From Acanthochromis polyacanthus (Eukaryota > Chordata > Actinopteri > Pomacentridae): a stretch of 64,000 nt of DNA. Under the pieces are notes generated by a model. The model had not been told where the DNA came from. It worked only from the letters and a program-made list of their open reading frames with translations, and did no database searches. The stretch is from the NCBI RefSeq assembly GCF_021347895.1, contig NC_067132.1, positions 6,609,268 through 6,673,267 of the forward strand. The letters run 5' to 3'. Position numbers and translations under genes: made by a program. Below are positions 12,102-23,291 of the stretch, one piece after another (the first letter of the stretch is position 1; each line of letters starts with the position of its first letter).

Positions 12102-12944
12102 TCACAAGTCAGGAATGATGATTTTGCCCTCTCCTTTTATGAAAGCTCTGGCACCGGAGTAGTAAGCCACCTTCCCCTCGTCACGAGCCTTTTTCACAAA
12201 CGGGTACAGTCGCTGTCTTCTTTCTCGGTCACCTTGAGAGAAATCCAGCTTGAACTGCAAACCATGCTCCTGTAGATATCTTGAGGTCTTCGCCGCTTCC
12301 CAAACAGCTTCTTTGCACTCACGCGACATGAAATGGAAGATGATAGGCCTGGGTCTCCCTGGAGCCGCGCCGTCAGCCTCCCGCCTCTTCATGCCCAGCC
12401 GGTGAGCAGCATCTATGCCACGGACAAATTCATCTTTCATTGCTGGGACGACCATTTGGCATGTCTTTATCACGATTTGTCGGACATTTTCTTGCTCAGA
12501 TTCACGTACACCAAAAAGCTTTAGATTGCACCTCCTTGAGCGAGATTCAAGCTCGTCTACTCTTCTTTGCAAAACTTTTACTGGCTGCTCCAGCGACTCG
12601 ACTCGTCTCTCAATCACCGCCATTTTCATGCTCACAGCTTTGAGATCGCCCGCCATGGCATCCACCTTGTCGTTGAGGCCAGCAATCTTCCACTCAATGT
12701 TGTCCGCCCTATTATTAATCAGATCAGCCAGTCGAGTGTAATTCTCATGCCTAGGTAGCCCTAGAGGTGATTCTTGAGTCTTTCTTTTAGGAACGGGCGG
12801 CTTACTTGGGGACAGGAGTAGCGGCGGGAATTCCTCTTCCATGTTGTTCGGGTCCAGAGTGTAGTCGTGGCCGCTAGAAGCTAGTCCGACTGAGCCCGGT
12901 CCTGTAAACTCCGCTCCAGCCGTGTGCTCACGCTTCTTCACCAT
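12102..12944 (-). CDS. L1-A ORF1 protein (280 aa, open)
   Basis: L1 ORF1 products are trimeric RNA-binding chaperones that coat LINE RNA. This frame is open over 280 residues. A Pro-rich N-terminus is followed by a coiled coil (about residues 65-140, with IERRVESLEQPVKVLQRRVD). An RRM-like core follows, starting at SRRCNLKLFGVRE, then a C-terminal basic domain with PRPIIFHFMSRECKEAVWEA. It precedes ORF2 in the same orientation. It is the only long intact frame of this element, although ORF2 is dead. Confidence 0.88.
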   Translation of the reverse strand: MVKKREHTAGAEFTGPGSVGLASSGHDYTLDPNNMEEEFPPLLLSPSKPPVPKRKTQESPLGLPRHENYTRLADLINNRADNIEWKIAGLNDKVDAMAGDLKAVSMKMAVIERRVESLEQPVKVLQRRVDELESRSRRCNLKLFGVRESEQENVRQIVIKTCQMVVPAMKDEFVRGIDAAHRLGMKRREADGAAPGRPRPIIFHFMSRECKEAVWEAAKTSRYLQEHGLQFKLDFSQGDRERRQRLYPFVKKARDEGKVAYYSGARAFIKGEGKIIIPDL

Positions 12945-13102
12945 GGTTATGACAGCAGAAGCGATAAAAATGTATCAGAAAACCGCAGCAAAACGTAGGG
13001 CAGTTTAAAAAAAGTTTTCACAAGTTTTATGCAGTCTTATGCAGCGCGTTGCAAAGTTAGACCGTCTACGGCGCCATCTTGACACGCCCCCCGCGGCTGA
13101 AC

Positions 13103-13555
13103 GCTATCCTTTTGATTGAAACCACATTTCAACCAATCAAGTGACTCTGGTCGGCCTTCTACGGCTAAACAGCCAACCGTTGCCAAGACTGACAGATCTG
13201 GACAACCTCATTTCCTTTGTAACTTCTGAGCAAATCACGTCGGAGGAAACTTTTGACTGACAGGCCTTGTAGCCAATGAGCCTGCTGAATAGCAGAACAG
13301 GACGAACAGGCTCTGTTAGCAAGATAGTAGCTGTGTCCGAAATGGCATACTAACGTACTACATACTACATACTCAATGAATACTCATTGAGTATGATTAT
13401 GTACGTAGTATATAATCATACTTATATACTACGTACTATAAGTATGATTAGAATGCCAACCGTCCACACTGTAGTATACTACTAAGTTTCCCATAATGCA
13501 TTTCAAACCTCCGACGACAAAAATGGGAAGTACACATCTCGGCTTGACTCTTAGC
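13103..13555. repeat. Host repeat with nested palindromes, probable DNA-transposon end
   Basis: After the L1-A target duplication the sequence reaches gtgtccgaaatggcatacta near 13334. A run of palindromes follows: 13368-13379/13384-13395 (12 bp, 4-nt loop) and about 13401-13414 pairing with tatatactacgtac. This style of terminus occurs in fish PIF/Harbinger or piggyBac relatives, but I saw no matching opposite end. Confidence 0.5.
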
Positions 13556-14052
13556 TTTGTTTTTTTATTTATTTATTTATTTATTTTTATTGAAACATTA
13601 CAATACAGTTTTTGAGCAAAATACAGATGCCGGGGAGAGCTCCATGAGTAAACAGTGCAATAATTAATTATATATTAAATACATTCAGTGATAACCAGCT
13701 TTCATATGTTATAATAGGTTTTCTGTTCAAGCTCTGTGAGATAGTTGATAAGTACAATTCAACTTCCTTAATCACAGCAGGGAAAAATAAAGATGATGAT
13801 AAAAACTTACATTTGTGAATGTGAAATTTGCAAAATATAATAATCAAATTAATCGGCAGTCTTCTCTTTGCGTCCATATTTCGTTCATGGAAACCAAAGA
13901 CTACATGTTCAAATTTTAACTCAAATGTAGAGTCAATATTATATCTTATAAATTGCAAGCAGTCTTTCCAAAAGCACCGAGTGACTGAGCACTTCCAAAA
14001 AGATGACTGATTGTTTCTGGGTGTTTTTTACACAGGGAGCAGTTGGGATTAA

Positions 14053-15039
14053 AGCTGCTGTCCGGAGTTTCCGTTTGTTTTCAATTTATGTATCATTTTT
14101 TAACAAAGCTTAAATGTGTTAGTCTAGTTCGATACTATAATATAAAGTTAGTATAACGCGATATGAAAATTTATTCCTGAGCTCCGCCTTCCTCTCATAG
14201 ACCCCCATGTTATTCCAAAAGGCGCCGGTTGCTGCCGACCAATCAAGTTCGAGCTTCAGCTTTGTCATGCTGTCAATCAACGGTTACGCGCACAGCAAGC
14301 AAGCCCATGCAGAGGTGGGCGAGCTACGCACTACGCAACCGCGCACATTTGTTTTGCTTGTGGAGGAGAGAGCATCAGGGATCAGCAACTTCCAGAAAAG
14401 TTACCAATCCCACGGCTTGTCAGGCCAAGAGACTGCAGGACGTTTTTTGGCTCGGGGTGCTCGCGTCGCTCCCCGACCACGGCCTCCATAGCCCACCTGA
14501 CGGCTTCGTTTAGATGCCGTGGTCGGGGTGCTCGCGTCGCTCCCCGACCATGGCCTCCATAGCCCGCCTGACGGCTTCGTTTAGATGCCCGACCTCTGGA
14601 GGAAGATGTTGGGGCGTCTGGGACATACTCTTCGTCAGAGGAGTCATGCAATTCTGAACTCTAGATAGAAATAAATAAACAATGTAACACATATACACGC
14701 GTAAATGCACTAAGTTTGATAAACAACGTCATCGAGAGGGATACACGAGTGTAATCACATATTGAAACTTTACTCGTTCGTCCTAGCAGATTCATGTTAT
14801 TTTGGTATTAGGACAAGTTAGACTCAATACAGCATTCTAACGTAATTCCTTTATTATTTACTGAATGTACTAAATGTAGAAGAGGGGGAAACAGCAAAAC
14901 AGGCAAGATGCTGCAGCACTCCGGGCACTCCTCTCATGTACTGCGCGCGTGCACAAATAAAGGGGCGAAATCAGAGGGAGGGAGGGTGGGATCACCAGTG
15001 TTTTGGGAGACGCTGCGATTCAAACTCCGGACAGCAGCT
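14053..15039. mobile_element. TTAA-flanked DNA element (piggyBac- or Kolobok-type target), 987 bp
   Basis: Terminal inverted repeats agctgctgtccggagttt (14053-14070) and their exact complement (15022-15039) are flanked by TTAA on both sides (14049-14052, 15040-15043). Removing the element and one TTAA rejoins the L1-B ORF2 frame at the zinc-knuckle, so the boundaries are secure. No full transposase is present. A - frame at 14651-14382 starts MHDSSDEEYVPDAPTSSS and is Arg/Gly-rich; it may be a transposase N-terminus or nothing. TTAA targeting is known for piggyBac and Kolobok superfamilies. Confidence 0.85.
14452..14593. repeat. 71-bp tandem duplication inside the TTAA element
   Basis: Two copies offset by 71 bp (14452-14522 and 14523-14593), each containing tcggggtgctcgcgtcgc, ctccccgacca and gacggcttcgtttagatg. 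They differ at only a few positions, so the duplication is recent relative to the element. Confidence 0.9.
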
Positions 15040-15347
15040 TTAATAGTTTTACAATATTTTATCATGTATTGATTAGTGGGGTAAATTCTGTGCATAACCT
15101 TAAAGCAAACATCTTTCATTTCATTATTAATCAAAAACTTTTGGAGTACTGTCCAGCCCTTTTTCCATAAATTATCAGAGACAAATTTCCGCCAGTAGAA
15201 AATAGAACTGGGCAGAGAGATTATATCTTGCTGAAAAAGGGCACACATTTTTCTGTTATTTTTACAAGTAGGAGTAAGACAAGCTTTACCAATGGTGGTG
15301 TCAGTTACAGATAATAAACACTTTCTTTTGACGGCTTAACTCTTCGC

Positions 15348-15842
15348 TGAATGCCGGCTTCAGGTCGATTTTACACTTGATAATAATTAATATTAAATAC
15401 AGTTTCAACAAAATAATTTCCACAGCAAAACAAACTGAAATGTTGACTGCCCGCAGACACAGAAGACAAGCCATCTGTCCCCTCTGGCATTTGATTAATT
15501 TGTACTTGGTTTCCCTGTTGAAGTAAGTCCATTTTTGTTAAGTTTTCTCATTCACAATTCATATTTTCTATGATGCCATAGCTATTGCCACATAACCACT
15601 TTTTAATTTTATAGCAAAGTTTAATAATTTAAGAATAATTTCATATAGATGCAATAAATACTTTAAATATTATCATTCAAAACAAGTTGTTAAAAACATA
15701 CACAAATACCAATAAATAGTTTTTAAAAATACAAAAATACCAATAAATAGTTTTTTAAAATACACAAATACCAATACATAGTTCAATAAATAATTAAAAA
15801 CAACTCATTTTTGATGGCATGTTTTCAATATTACAGGTGTGT
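15348..15842. other. AT-rich sequence of the PIF/Harbinger relic
   Basis: The sequence includes three near-identical tracts of acaaataccaataaatagtt at about 15700-15780. It probably holds decayed intron or body of the transposase unit that ends at 15895. No other coding match was seen. Confidence 0.4.
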
Positions 15843-15895
15843 GGTGGAGAGGGCTTTTGGTGTCCTGAAGACCAGGTGGCGATACCTCCATTGAG
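15843..15895 (+). pseudogene. PIF/Harbinger transposase C-terminal fragment
   Basis: After an AG acceptor-like site the frame reads CVVERAFGVLKTRWRYLH and stops. The (V/I)ERAFGxLKxRWRxL motif is diagnostic of the DDE_4 nuclease of PIF/Harbinger transposases and contains the final catalytic Glu. The rest of the transposase is not recognisable. It lies next to, and divergent from, the Myb-like gene at 16010-16964, the arrangement known for Harbinger elements. Confidence 0.75.
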
Positions 15896-16009
15896 ATGCT
15901 GTATATAATATTAAAAAAACTGAACCAAACAGAAGATTTGATACATTTTTTTAATAAACAGAACCAAAAGAACATGAACTACAAAAATGAACTATAAATG
16001 AACAACACA

Positions 16010-16964
16010 TTATTTCTTTAAAAATGATTCTAAAATCCCCAACAAACGTTCCCCCCTTGCTCTGCTTTCCGTCTCTCTTGTCTCTCTCTCTCTCCTCTCC
16101 TCCCTGGCCCAACTCTCCATCCATTCTTTCCACTCTCTCTCTCTTCTCTCACTTCTGTTCTCTCTCTGCTCTGCTCTCCTCTCTCGTTCCTGCTGTCTCT
16201 CCTCTGCTCTCCTTTCTCTTTCCTCCTCTCGCTCCTCCAAGTACCTCAAAAACTTCCGCATGTCAGCCTCTCTCCGTCTCTTCCTTCTGTCACCTTCCGG
16301 AGGAGAGACAGCTGTTGCCACAGGTTCTGCCATGGCTGAGGTGATGAGGACTGGTGGGGCTATACTGGGCCTTTGCCCCATCACCTTATCCATGTCCTGA
16401 TACCATTTCCACGAGGCAGCAGTTGTCTCTCCTCCTTCTGTGCTGACCCCTGGCCTTCAGTTCCTACCACACAGCACAGAGGTTATTTGTTAATGATCAT
16501 AGAGGATATACTGTGGATAACTGAATGACTATGGCCAAGTGTTTTTAACGAACCTTGTATTTTTGTTTTAACTTTCCCCCTTTTTTTTTTTTTTTTTTTT
16601 TTTACCCACTCTGCCTCCACCTTTCCCTCAAGGTTGTGGTCCTTGATGAACATTCTACACGACAGGACTGAAATAGGAAAACAGACTTTGTTACAATAAA
16701 TTCTTTGCATTTATTAATGAGTAAAGTCAACTATCTCTGAAGTGAAGATTGTGACCTTAGACTGTCCAAAAGCCTTATTTCAATGATCTGTGAATTATTT
16801 TACAACAGAGTGGGGGGGAAAAAAACACATGCACACAATGTATGACACGAGTTTAGTACTTACTCGAAACCTGTTTGGGCTGCGTTACGACGCCCTATAA
16901 ACATTTCCTCGTTTTCAGTGCGCCACTTAATGAGGCAATCTGTGTCCTCATCTGTCGCTGAGAA
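16010..16964 (-). pseudogene. PIF/Harbinger Myb/SANT-like protein, three-exon remnant
   Basis: Harbinger elements encode a Myb/SANT-like DNA-binding partner that brings the transposase to the nucleus and the element ends. Exon 1 (to 16864) reads LIKWRTENEEMFIGRRNAAQ and has a GTAAGT donor. Exon 2 (16667-16606) reads FIKDHNLEGKVEAEW. Exon 3 (about 16450-16010) reads SWKWYQDMDKVMGQRPSIAP. A long Glu/Arg-rich coiled coil follows (about residues 55-120), ending in LLGILESFLKK. A (T)25-type tract fills the intron after exon 2. Frame loss at the exon 3 start suggests a pseudogene. Confidence 0.8.
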
Positions 16965-17439
16965 AAATAACAGTCATGTCCAACATTATAAGCATTAGTT
17001 GCATTGTTAGGTGGTATAAGAAATTGCTTCTATTTGATCATCATAACAGTCCGCTCGAGTGGTAAAGCCACCCACACATAATATTTAAGAGTTCTTTGCA
17101 GCTGCTGTCCGGGAAATGTGCTCGGCGACTGACCATAATATAAACAGCTTTTACGAGGACAACAGTTGAGGGAACTTCGTGAGATCAGGACGAGCAAACA
17201 GTTGCATAATTAATGTGGCAATTTCAAGCCGGCACTCCTCAAAGCATCAAAGTTCTGGAGGCCAGCATAGCTATGCCCTTTGACTTTGGGAAAGGGCGTA
17301 GCCATGGTGGCTACAAGTTAAGAATTTACCAGTTCTTAAGTTGCCTTAAGTTCCTCTGTTCATACATAGTGTCATTGTTCTGGCTTGGAGGATTGACAAT
17401 GCGTTGAACATATATGTAGAAGCATTTTGTCTCATTACA

Positions 17440-18600
17440 AATCCACCCGAGATGGTTCTCTATCAGTAAAGAAGTTGACAGCATCCAATTTCAGGTCAAA
17501 CTCTTCTTATATGAGATCCACCATCTCCACTGCAAAAACACCAGCACAGAGCTCAAGCCTTGGGAGTGTAGGCTCAGACTGGGGCGCGAGCTTGGCCTTG
17601 CCCATAGTGAGTCCTACTTCAGTTTCTCCATCCTTGTGAACTACTTTCAGGTAGGCCGCGACACCTAGCCTTGGTGGAGGAATCTGAGAATACACACAAT
17701 TCTGTATGTACAGCTTCAGTGAGTGAGGTTGGTGTGTATGTGTGTGGCACATGAATTTGTTTGAGGTCTTGGAGGGAACTTCTCCAAGTGTCCCATTTCT
17801 TCTGTTTGTCTTCTGGAAGAGGAGTGTCCCAGCAGGAAGGTTCGGCTGTTCAAGGTTCCCTGATAAGGGCTCTTCCCTGGATCATGACAGGTGCCAGTAG
17901 ACTAAGTGGATCAAAAATTCTGTTGACAGTATAAAAAGGACTCCACCTTGAGTAAATGATGGAGGTTGATGCAGAGTAGGTGAACATGTCTGATGTGATT
18001 TCCCACAGTAGACATAATCTCCACTGTATGGGTGCTGTTTCTCCACCTAAGTCCACGTCCTTGATGACTGGAACACAATCTTCAGGTGGGAAAGCTTTAA
18101 TGACTATTGGACAGTTCGAAACAAATTTGTGTAAATGGAGGTTTGACTCAAGAAGTGAGGCTTTTGTTAGTCAGAGGAGGTCGATTGCCTCTGCTTCAGA
18201 TGGCAATGACACCAAGCCATCATCCACATAAAAGTGCCTCACAACAAACTTCTCTGTGTCAGCACCGTTCTCCCTAGCACCTTCTGCAATGACTCTTCGC
18301 AGACCATAGATGGCTCAGCAGGAAAGGGGAAATTGCCAAAAGCATGAACCCTTATGTGATACTCACTCACTGGCTTACTGAGGTCATTGTCCTGGCTCTA
18401 TAAAAAACAGATTAAGTTGCGATGGTCCTCCTGCACCAAAAAACAGTGAAACATCTGTTTGATGTCTGCTACAATAGAAACTCTCTCCTTGCGGAAACAA
18501 AGAAGGACACCTAGGAGGTAGTTGGAAGGTCGGGACCTGTTAGGAGCATGTCGTTCAGGGAGACGCTGGCATACTGGGCACTAGAGTCAGAAACCATTCT
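17440..18600 (-). pseudogene. BEL/Pao retrotransposon pol fragment
   Basis: On - the order is SVSLNDMLLTGPDLPTTS (about 18560), then the reverse transcriptase core HFYVDDGLVSLPSEAEAIDL (YVDD at 18219-18230). Next come TVNRIFDPLSLLAPVMIQGR (about 17900) and GKAKLAPQSEPTLPRLELCA (about 17580), the RNase H-side region. Such LTR retrotransposons replicate through RNA in virus-like particles. Several stops and shifts are present, and no LTRs, gag or integrase are visible here. A gag-type relic of the same superfamily lies at 56955-57185. Confidence 0.85.
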
Positions 18601-18764
18601 GATCTGATTGGGGTTTTGTGGTTGATGTTTACTGTAGTCAAATGTTTACTATAGCTTAATTCACTAGAGCCTTTAGTGCTCTTTTACTAGTTTAACCCCC
18701 ACCCTCCATACCCCAAAACCCTCATATGACTGTGGTAAGATCAATCATTGTCACAGGAATTCAT
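18601..18764. other. No feature recognised
   Basis: Short stretch between the BEL/Pao relic and a SINE, with no coding or repeat signature that I can name. Confidence 0.4.
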
Positions 18765-18965
18765 GTCAGTGGTGGTGCAACGTTTGAGTTCTGGACCACT
18801 GATCCAAAGGTCAGAAGTTCAGTCCCCAATGCGGCCACTGTTGGGCCCTTGAACAAAGGCCCTTAACCCTTCCTGCACAACCCCCTCACCCCCACCTCCC
18901 CCCCTATTGTGGGGATATGCGAAAACTGGATTTCCCCTCTGTGGATTGATAAAGGTGGGGGGAAA
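18765..18965 (+). mobile_element. tRNA-derived SINE, degenerate
   Basis: A tRNA-like head has a B-box-like gaagttcagtcccca near 18806. The common fish SINE body gttgggcccttgaacaaagg follows, then cccttaaccc. The tail reads gatatgcgaaaactggattt, then a gattgataaagg end. Decay is strong; no target duplication was identified. Confidence 0.65.
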
Positions 18966-19407
18966 AATCAGTGTCATTTTATTAGAAGTGAATTAGATAT
19001 TTCACAAGGAATAATGATGTTTTACATTGAAAACTTCAAAGCAGATGTAAAAGGACACCTCTTCATCAAGAGGTTAACAAGTGGATCAAAAACAATAAGA
19101 AGACAGCTTTAAAATGCTTTTCCAGCAGTACCTCTTGCATAGTTCAGTATAATTAAACTGAGTACCTTTTCTAACATTGTGCGGTGTATTCACAGTTGAA
19201 CAGTCTGAAAGGCCTGTAATGAGGCCTTCCATCCCATTGTAGTTGAGTGACTTAGTACATCAGAATTGTGAGACAGAAGATGTTTACGACCAGATGTAAG
19301 TACATATAATTAAAATAACACAGGCTCCCGTGGGAGCCCAGCAACCTATGGGTTGGGCAAGTATGTGTACTGTTTCATAGTACACATACTTGTGTACTGT
19401 GAAACAC

Positions 19408-19412
19408 ATAAG

Positions 19413-19498
<86 letters not shown>

Positions 19499-19503
19499 GT
19501 ATG

Positions 19504-19544
<41 letters not shown>

Positions 19545-19578
19545 GTATGTATATATATGTATGTGTATATATATATAT
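19408..19578. repeat. Compound microsatellite (AC)n(AT)n
   Basis: (AC)n at about 19417-19446 is followed by (AT)n tracts with interspersed acatatgtatgtat palindromes. Apparent (IY)n reading frames on both strands are low-complexity artefacts. A 13-bp hairpin (19359-19371 and 19379-19391) lies just before it. Confidence 0.95.
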
Positions 19579-20250
19579 ACAGGGTGTCCCAAAAAAATGT
19601 ATACACACTTTAAATAATTGTAAACTAGGTGTTTATTGTAATTTAATTTTCAACATGTAAAAGAATTTACAAACACCATTGTATTGTTTTGTCACCGCTT
19701 GTTCTCAAACTGATGTCCATTCTGGTCCAGAGACTGCCGACAACGCGAAGCTATGGAATAGCACACATCATGAAACAATTCCCTTGGTATTTGCGTGCAT
19801 TCACGTTCAATGGTTGCTCTCAATTCAGTGACTGTTTAAGGTCTCATTGCATAGACTTTGTCTTTTAGGCATCTCCATAAAAAGAAGTCTAACGGAGGAA
19901 GAAAGAGTACTAGAAACGTTTCAACGAAGTCCAAGAAAGTCTGTGTGGCAAGCTAATCGTGAGGTAGGCATTTCAAAATCATCTGTCCATCGCATCATGA
20001 AACGTTGTCAATGGAAAAGCTACATTCCGAGATTAGTCCATGCTCTTAATGACGATGATCCAGACCAAAGAGTACAGTATTGCGAGTGGTACTTGGAACG
20101 ATGTCCCGAAAATGCACACTTTCCCACAGAGATTGCGTGGAGTGATGAGGCCACATTCAAATTAAACGGTTCGATTAACTAGACTTCTTTTTATGGAGAT
20201 ACCTAAAAGACAAAGTCTGCGCAATGAGACCACCGCCTGTTCTCAAACTG
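19579..20250 (+). mobile_element. Mariner/Tc1-type element, internally inverted and truncated
   Basis: It starts acagggtgtcccaaaaaaat. At 19690-19830 the - strand encodes the transposase C-terminal end (FENKR just before a stop, upstream CTQIPRELFHDVCYSIASRC). At 19866-20180 the + strand encodes the N-terminal and middle part ([20 protein letters not shown], then [15 protein letters not shown] with the first catalytic Asp). A ~50-bp inverted repeat flanks the middle part (19840-19893 against 20178-20232), with few mismatches. The gene therefore cannot be expressed intact. Confidence 0.8.
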
Positions 20251-21497
20251 ATGTAATGAGATCCTGCTCTCCTTTTAGCACCATCTCAAACACAGACTTA
20301 TGTGGAACACACTAGTGATTCAGGAGAATAAGCTTCCTCTCAGGTTGGAGTTTTCTCTTACAGAGAAAGTGTGAGTGTTCAGATCTGACGTCTTTCTGTC
20401 TGAAGATGTTCAGACAGTCTGAATGAATGTGGATCTACATCACAGCTTGCCAATGCACTCAGAGGTGTTGTGATTGACACAAACCTTAGAAAATTGTTAA
20501 GAGATCAGAAAAATATGCAAAACAAATACTCTTGCATGAAGCCCATTGTGCTTTTTTCTGAGTTGGTATTGAATCAGTGAGTGAATCAGTGAAACTGTGG
20601 TAGTGAAAAAACTATGCTACAGGAACACCATTTATGAGCATCGATAACGCAGTGATCATGCCTCTCCAGAAAATTGAACCACTATCCCGAGTCATCCCTG
20701 ACTTGGTAGATTCACATTCTTTGTTGTGACAGCTCCACCACCACTGTCTTTGCTATTGGATCACCTGGTTTCATAACAATTCACATCTCAGTCAGAACTG
20801 ACAAGATGTCCAGTTGATTTCTACTTAAGCCCTGATCCAATATCACAGCCAGGCTGTGTTGCCTTGCTTTTAGAACCACAGATTTGCTCATATTTTGTTG
20901 TGAAAGAATGTTGAACATACAAACAAAATGTTAGTGTAATTTGTGATGCCAAACTGCACTGAAGCTGGAGAAAAAAGTCTTAAGATTTCTTATTTTTCTT
21001 ATTAAAATAAAGGACAAGAAGAAATTGTGACAAACTAAAGTTTGTCACAATTTCTTCTTCTCCTTTATTGCCTGCATTGCTGCTCATTGCTGCTACTGGT
21101 GGACAGAAATAATACTGCAAAGGGTTAATTAGATGTAACTACACAACATGATACACAACATGGGTCAAAAATGACCCTTATTCAACAGAAAGGATGCAGG
21201 TTAGCACAAAATGTGTTTAAAAATCTGCATCTGTCCCTAGCAGTGAAGTCTAAACTTGTGCTCCTCCACATACTGGGAGCTTTAAAGAAGCTGTGAACAA
21301 GGCTGCATAATGCCTTCTGTTCTTCTCTGGAGGAGCTTTGTCAAGCGTGACAATATAATCCTGATGATGACATAAGAAAAATCCAAATAACTTGTCATCT
21401 GCCACTTTGATTTGGATAATTCTCTTTAAAAACCAACAGCAGAAACAGCAACAGAAGTAGCTGGAGTAGCTGTAAAACAGAATGTTTAAGCACTTAG
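20251..21497. other. Unassigned DNA with one strong hairpin
   Basis: No coding similarity seen. The only structure is a near-perfect hairpin with 31-bp arms at 21006-21036 and 21039-21069, a 2-nt loop and one mismatch. Confidence 0.6.
21006..21069. repeat. 31-bp-arm hairpin, 2-nt loop
   Basis: Arms 21006-21036 and 21039-21069 pair at 30 of 31 positions. The core gaaattgtgacaaact is mirrored exactly. No transposon end signature or target duplication is visible around it. Confidence 0.92.
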
Positions 21498-21499
21498 TG

Positions 21500-21598
<99 letters not shown>

Positions 21599-21867
21599 CT
21601 TGTACTTGCTACATGGTGAGTTCCATTTTCTGCATTTAAATATCAAAGTGAGGACATTTTTACAAAGTGAGGACATTTTGGCCGGTCCTCACTTTGAAAC
21701 AACCATGTTTGAGGGTGAACACTTGCTTTTAGAGAACAGGTATGAATTGAGGTTTGGTTAGGGTTAGGGTAAGGATTAAGTTTAGGCAATCAGTTGTGAT
21801 GGTTAAGGTTAGGGTAAGGCTCTAGGAAATGCATTACGCTTATGGATGTCCTCACTAAGATAGAAGT

Positions 21868-21918
<51 letters not shown>
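21498..21918 (+). repeat. GT-bounded dispersed repeat, copy 2
   Basis: The layout is that of copy 1: a ~100-bp (GT)n tract, a ~275-bp body, then (GT)n. Compared with copy 1, the body has an extra aaagtgaggacatttttac unit, also seen in copy 3. Confidence 0.88.
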
Positions 21919-21919
<1 letters not shown>

Positions 21920-22207
21920 TTGGATGGAAACAGGCTCCATTTTCTTTCATGTCTACAACAGGAAGGATGGACATCCTGCTGTGAGAGTTTAGTTTACACT
22001 AGATCAGAGAAAGAGAGTAGATCTGTCTCTTGCTCTTATAGAAACACATTTCCCACACTCAGAAAGTGAATTATTTAAAACTAATAAACAAAGGTGTACG
22101 TGTGTTGATCATTATACTCAAGTCCAGCATAAAGCAGAAGTGGCACTGTAACACACACACAGTAGCTGCTGTGTAAGAACAAATCATTTGGACAAAAATA
22201 AAATATA
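21919..22207. other. No feature recognised
   Basis: Short stretch between the GT-bounded repeat and the outer Tc1 terminus. Confidence 0.4.
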
Positions 22208-23291
22208 CACGACAGGTCAAACGTTTTTGAAATCCCCAGTTTTTCTGTTTTTTTTTTTAAATTGGAAATTATGCATATTAATGTACTCTGAATTGAAGCA
22301 TTGAACAAATAAAGGAAGTTTAAAACAAAAAATCAATTTAGAAACCAAAATGCATTGTGAACATTTGACTCATGAAAGTTGTGTCAAATGTTTCTAAAAC
22401 TCCATTCTCTGCATTCTGTAGCTTAAAAGATGAAACTTAAACTTTTTATTTTTGTGTTGACAGATTATCTTTGGAAGATACAGTGGTATGCAAAAGTTTG
22501 GGCACCCCTGATCATTTTCAAGGTTTTCCTTTATAAATCACTGGTTGTTCAGATCAGCGATTTCGGTTAAATATATCATATAGCAGACGAACACAATGAT
22601 ATTTGAGAAGTGAAATGAAGTTTATAGGATTTACAGAAAGTGTGCAATAATTATTTAAACAAAAGTAGGCAGGTGCATAAATTTGGGCACCCTTGTTGTT
22701 TTGATTTGAATACCTTTAGCACTAATTATTGGAACATAAAATTTGTTTGGTAAGCTCATTGACCCTTGACCTGCATACACAGGTGGAGCCAATCATGAGA
22801 AAGGGTATTTAAGGCGGCCAACTGCAAGTTGTTCTCCTCTTGGCATCTTCTCTGAAGAGTGGCAACATGGGAGCCTCAAAACAACTGTCAAATGACCTGA
22901 AAGCAAAGATTGTTCAACAGCATGGTTTAGGGGAAGGATACAAAAAGGAACATAGTGAGGAAATGGAAGACCACAGGCACAGTTCTAGTTAAGGCCTGGA
23001 GTGGCAGGCCAAAAAAATCTCAGATAAGCAGAGGTGAAGGATGGTGGGAACAGTCAAACTCAACCCACAGACCAGCGCCAAAGACCTACAACATGATCTT
23101 GCTGCAGATGGTGTCACTGTGCATCGTTCAACTATTCAGCGCACTTTGCACAAGGGGATGCTGTATGGGAGAGTAATGCGGAAGAAGCCTTTTCTGCGCA
23201 CATGCCACAAATAGAGTCACTTGAGGTATACTAAAGCACATTTGGACAAGCCAGCTTCATTTTGGAATAAGGTGCTGTGGACTGATGAACC

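Larger units (their letters stand above)
8019..13092 (-). mobile_element. Full-length L1-type LINE, degenerate (L1-A)
   Basis: About 5.07 kb on -, flanked by a perfect 10-bp target duplication (gcggctgaac, 8009-8018 and 13093-13102). The 3' A-rich tail appears on + as T-rich sequence at 8019-8041. Order on -: short 5' UTR, ORF1, ~260-bp spacer, ORF2 with endonuclease, reverse transcriptase and C-terminal zinc-knuckle region. ORF2 is interrupted by stops and shifts. The duplication shows that the insertion is complete, not 5'-truncated. Confidence 0.93.
13556..15331 (-). mobile_element. 5'-truncated L1 (L1-B), interrupted by a TTAA element
   Basis: The 3' end with a (TTTA)n-type tail on + lies at about 13556-13595, and the 5' truncation is near 15331. 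Flanks cggcttgactcttagc (13540-13555) and cggcttaactcttcgc (15332-15347) match at 14 of 16 positions, a decayed target duplication. The coding remnant is ORF2 C-terminus: FYWRKFVSDNLWKKGWTVLQ near 15200, then NCSLCKKHPETISHLF after the interruption, then AKRRLPINLIIIFCKFH. The family is similar to L1-A. Confidence 0.88.

Noticed and set aside
16024..16344. Ser/Leu-rich + frame
   Set aside because: It is the antisense shadow of the Glu/Arg-rich coiled coil of the Harbinger Myb-like gene.
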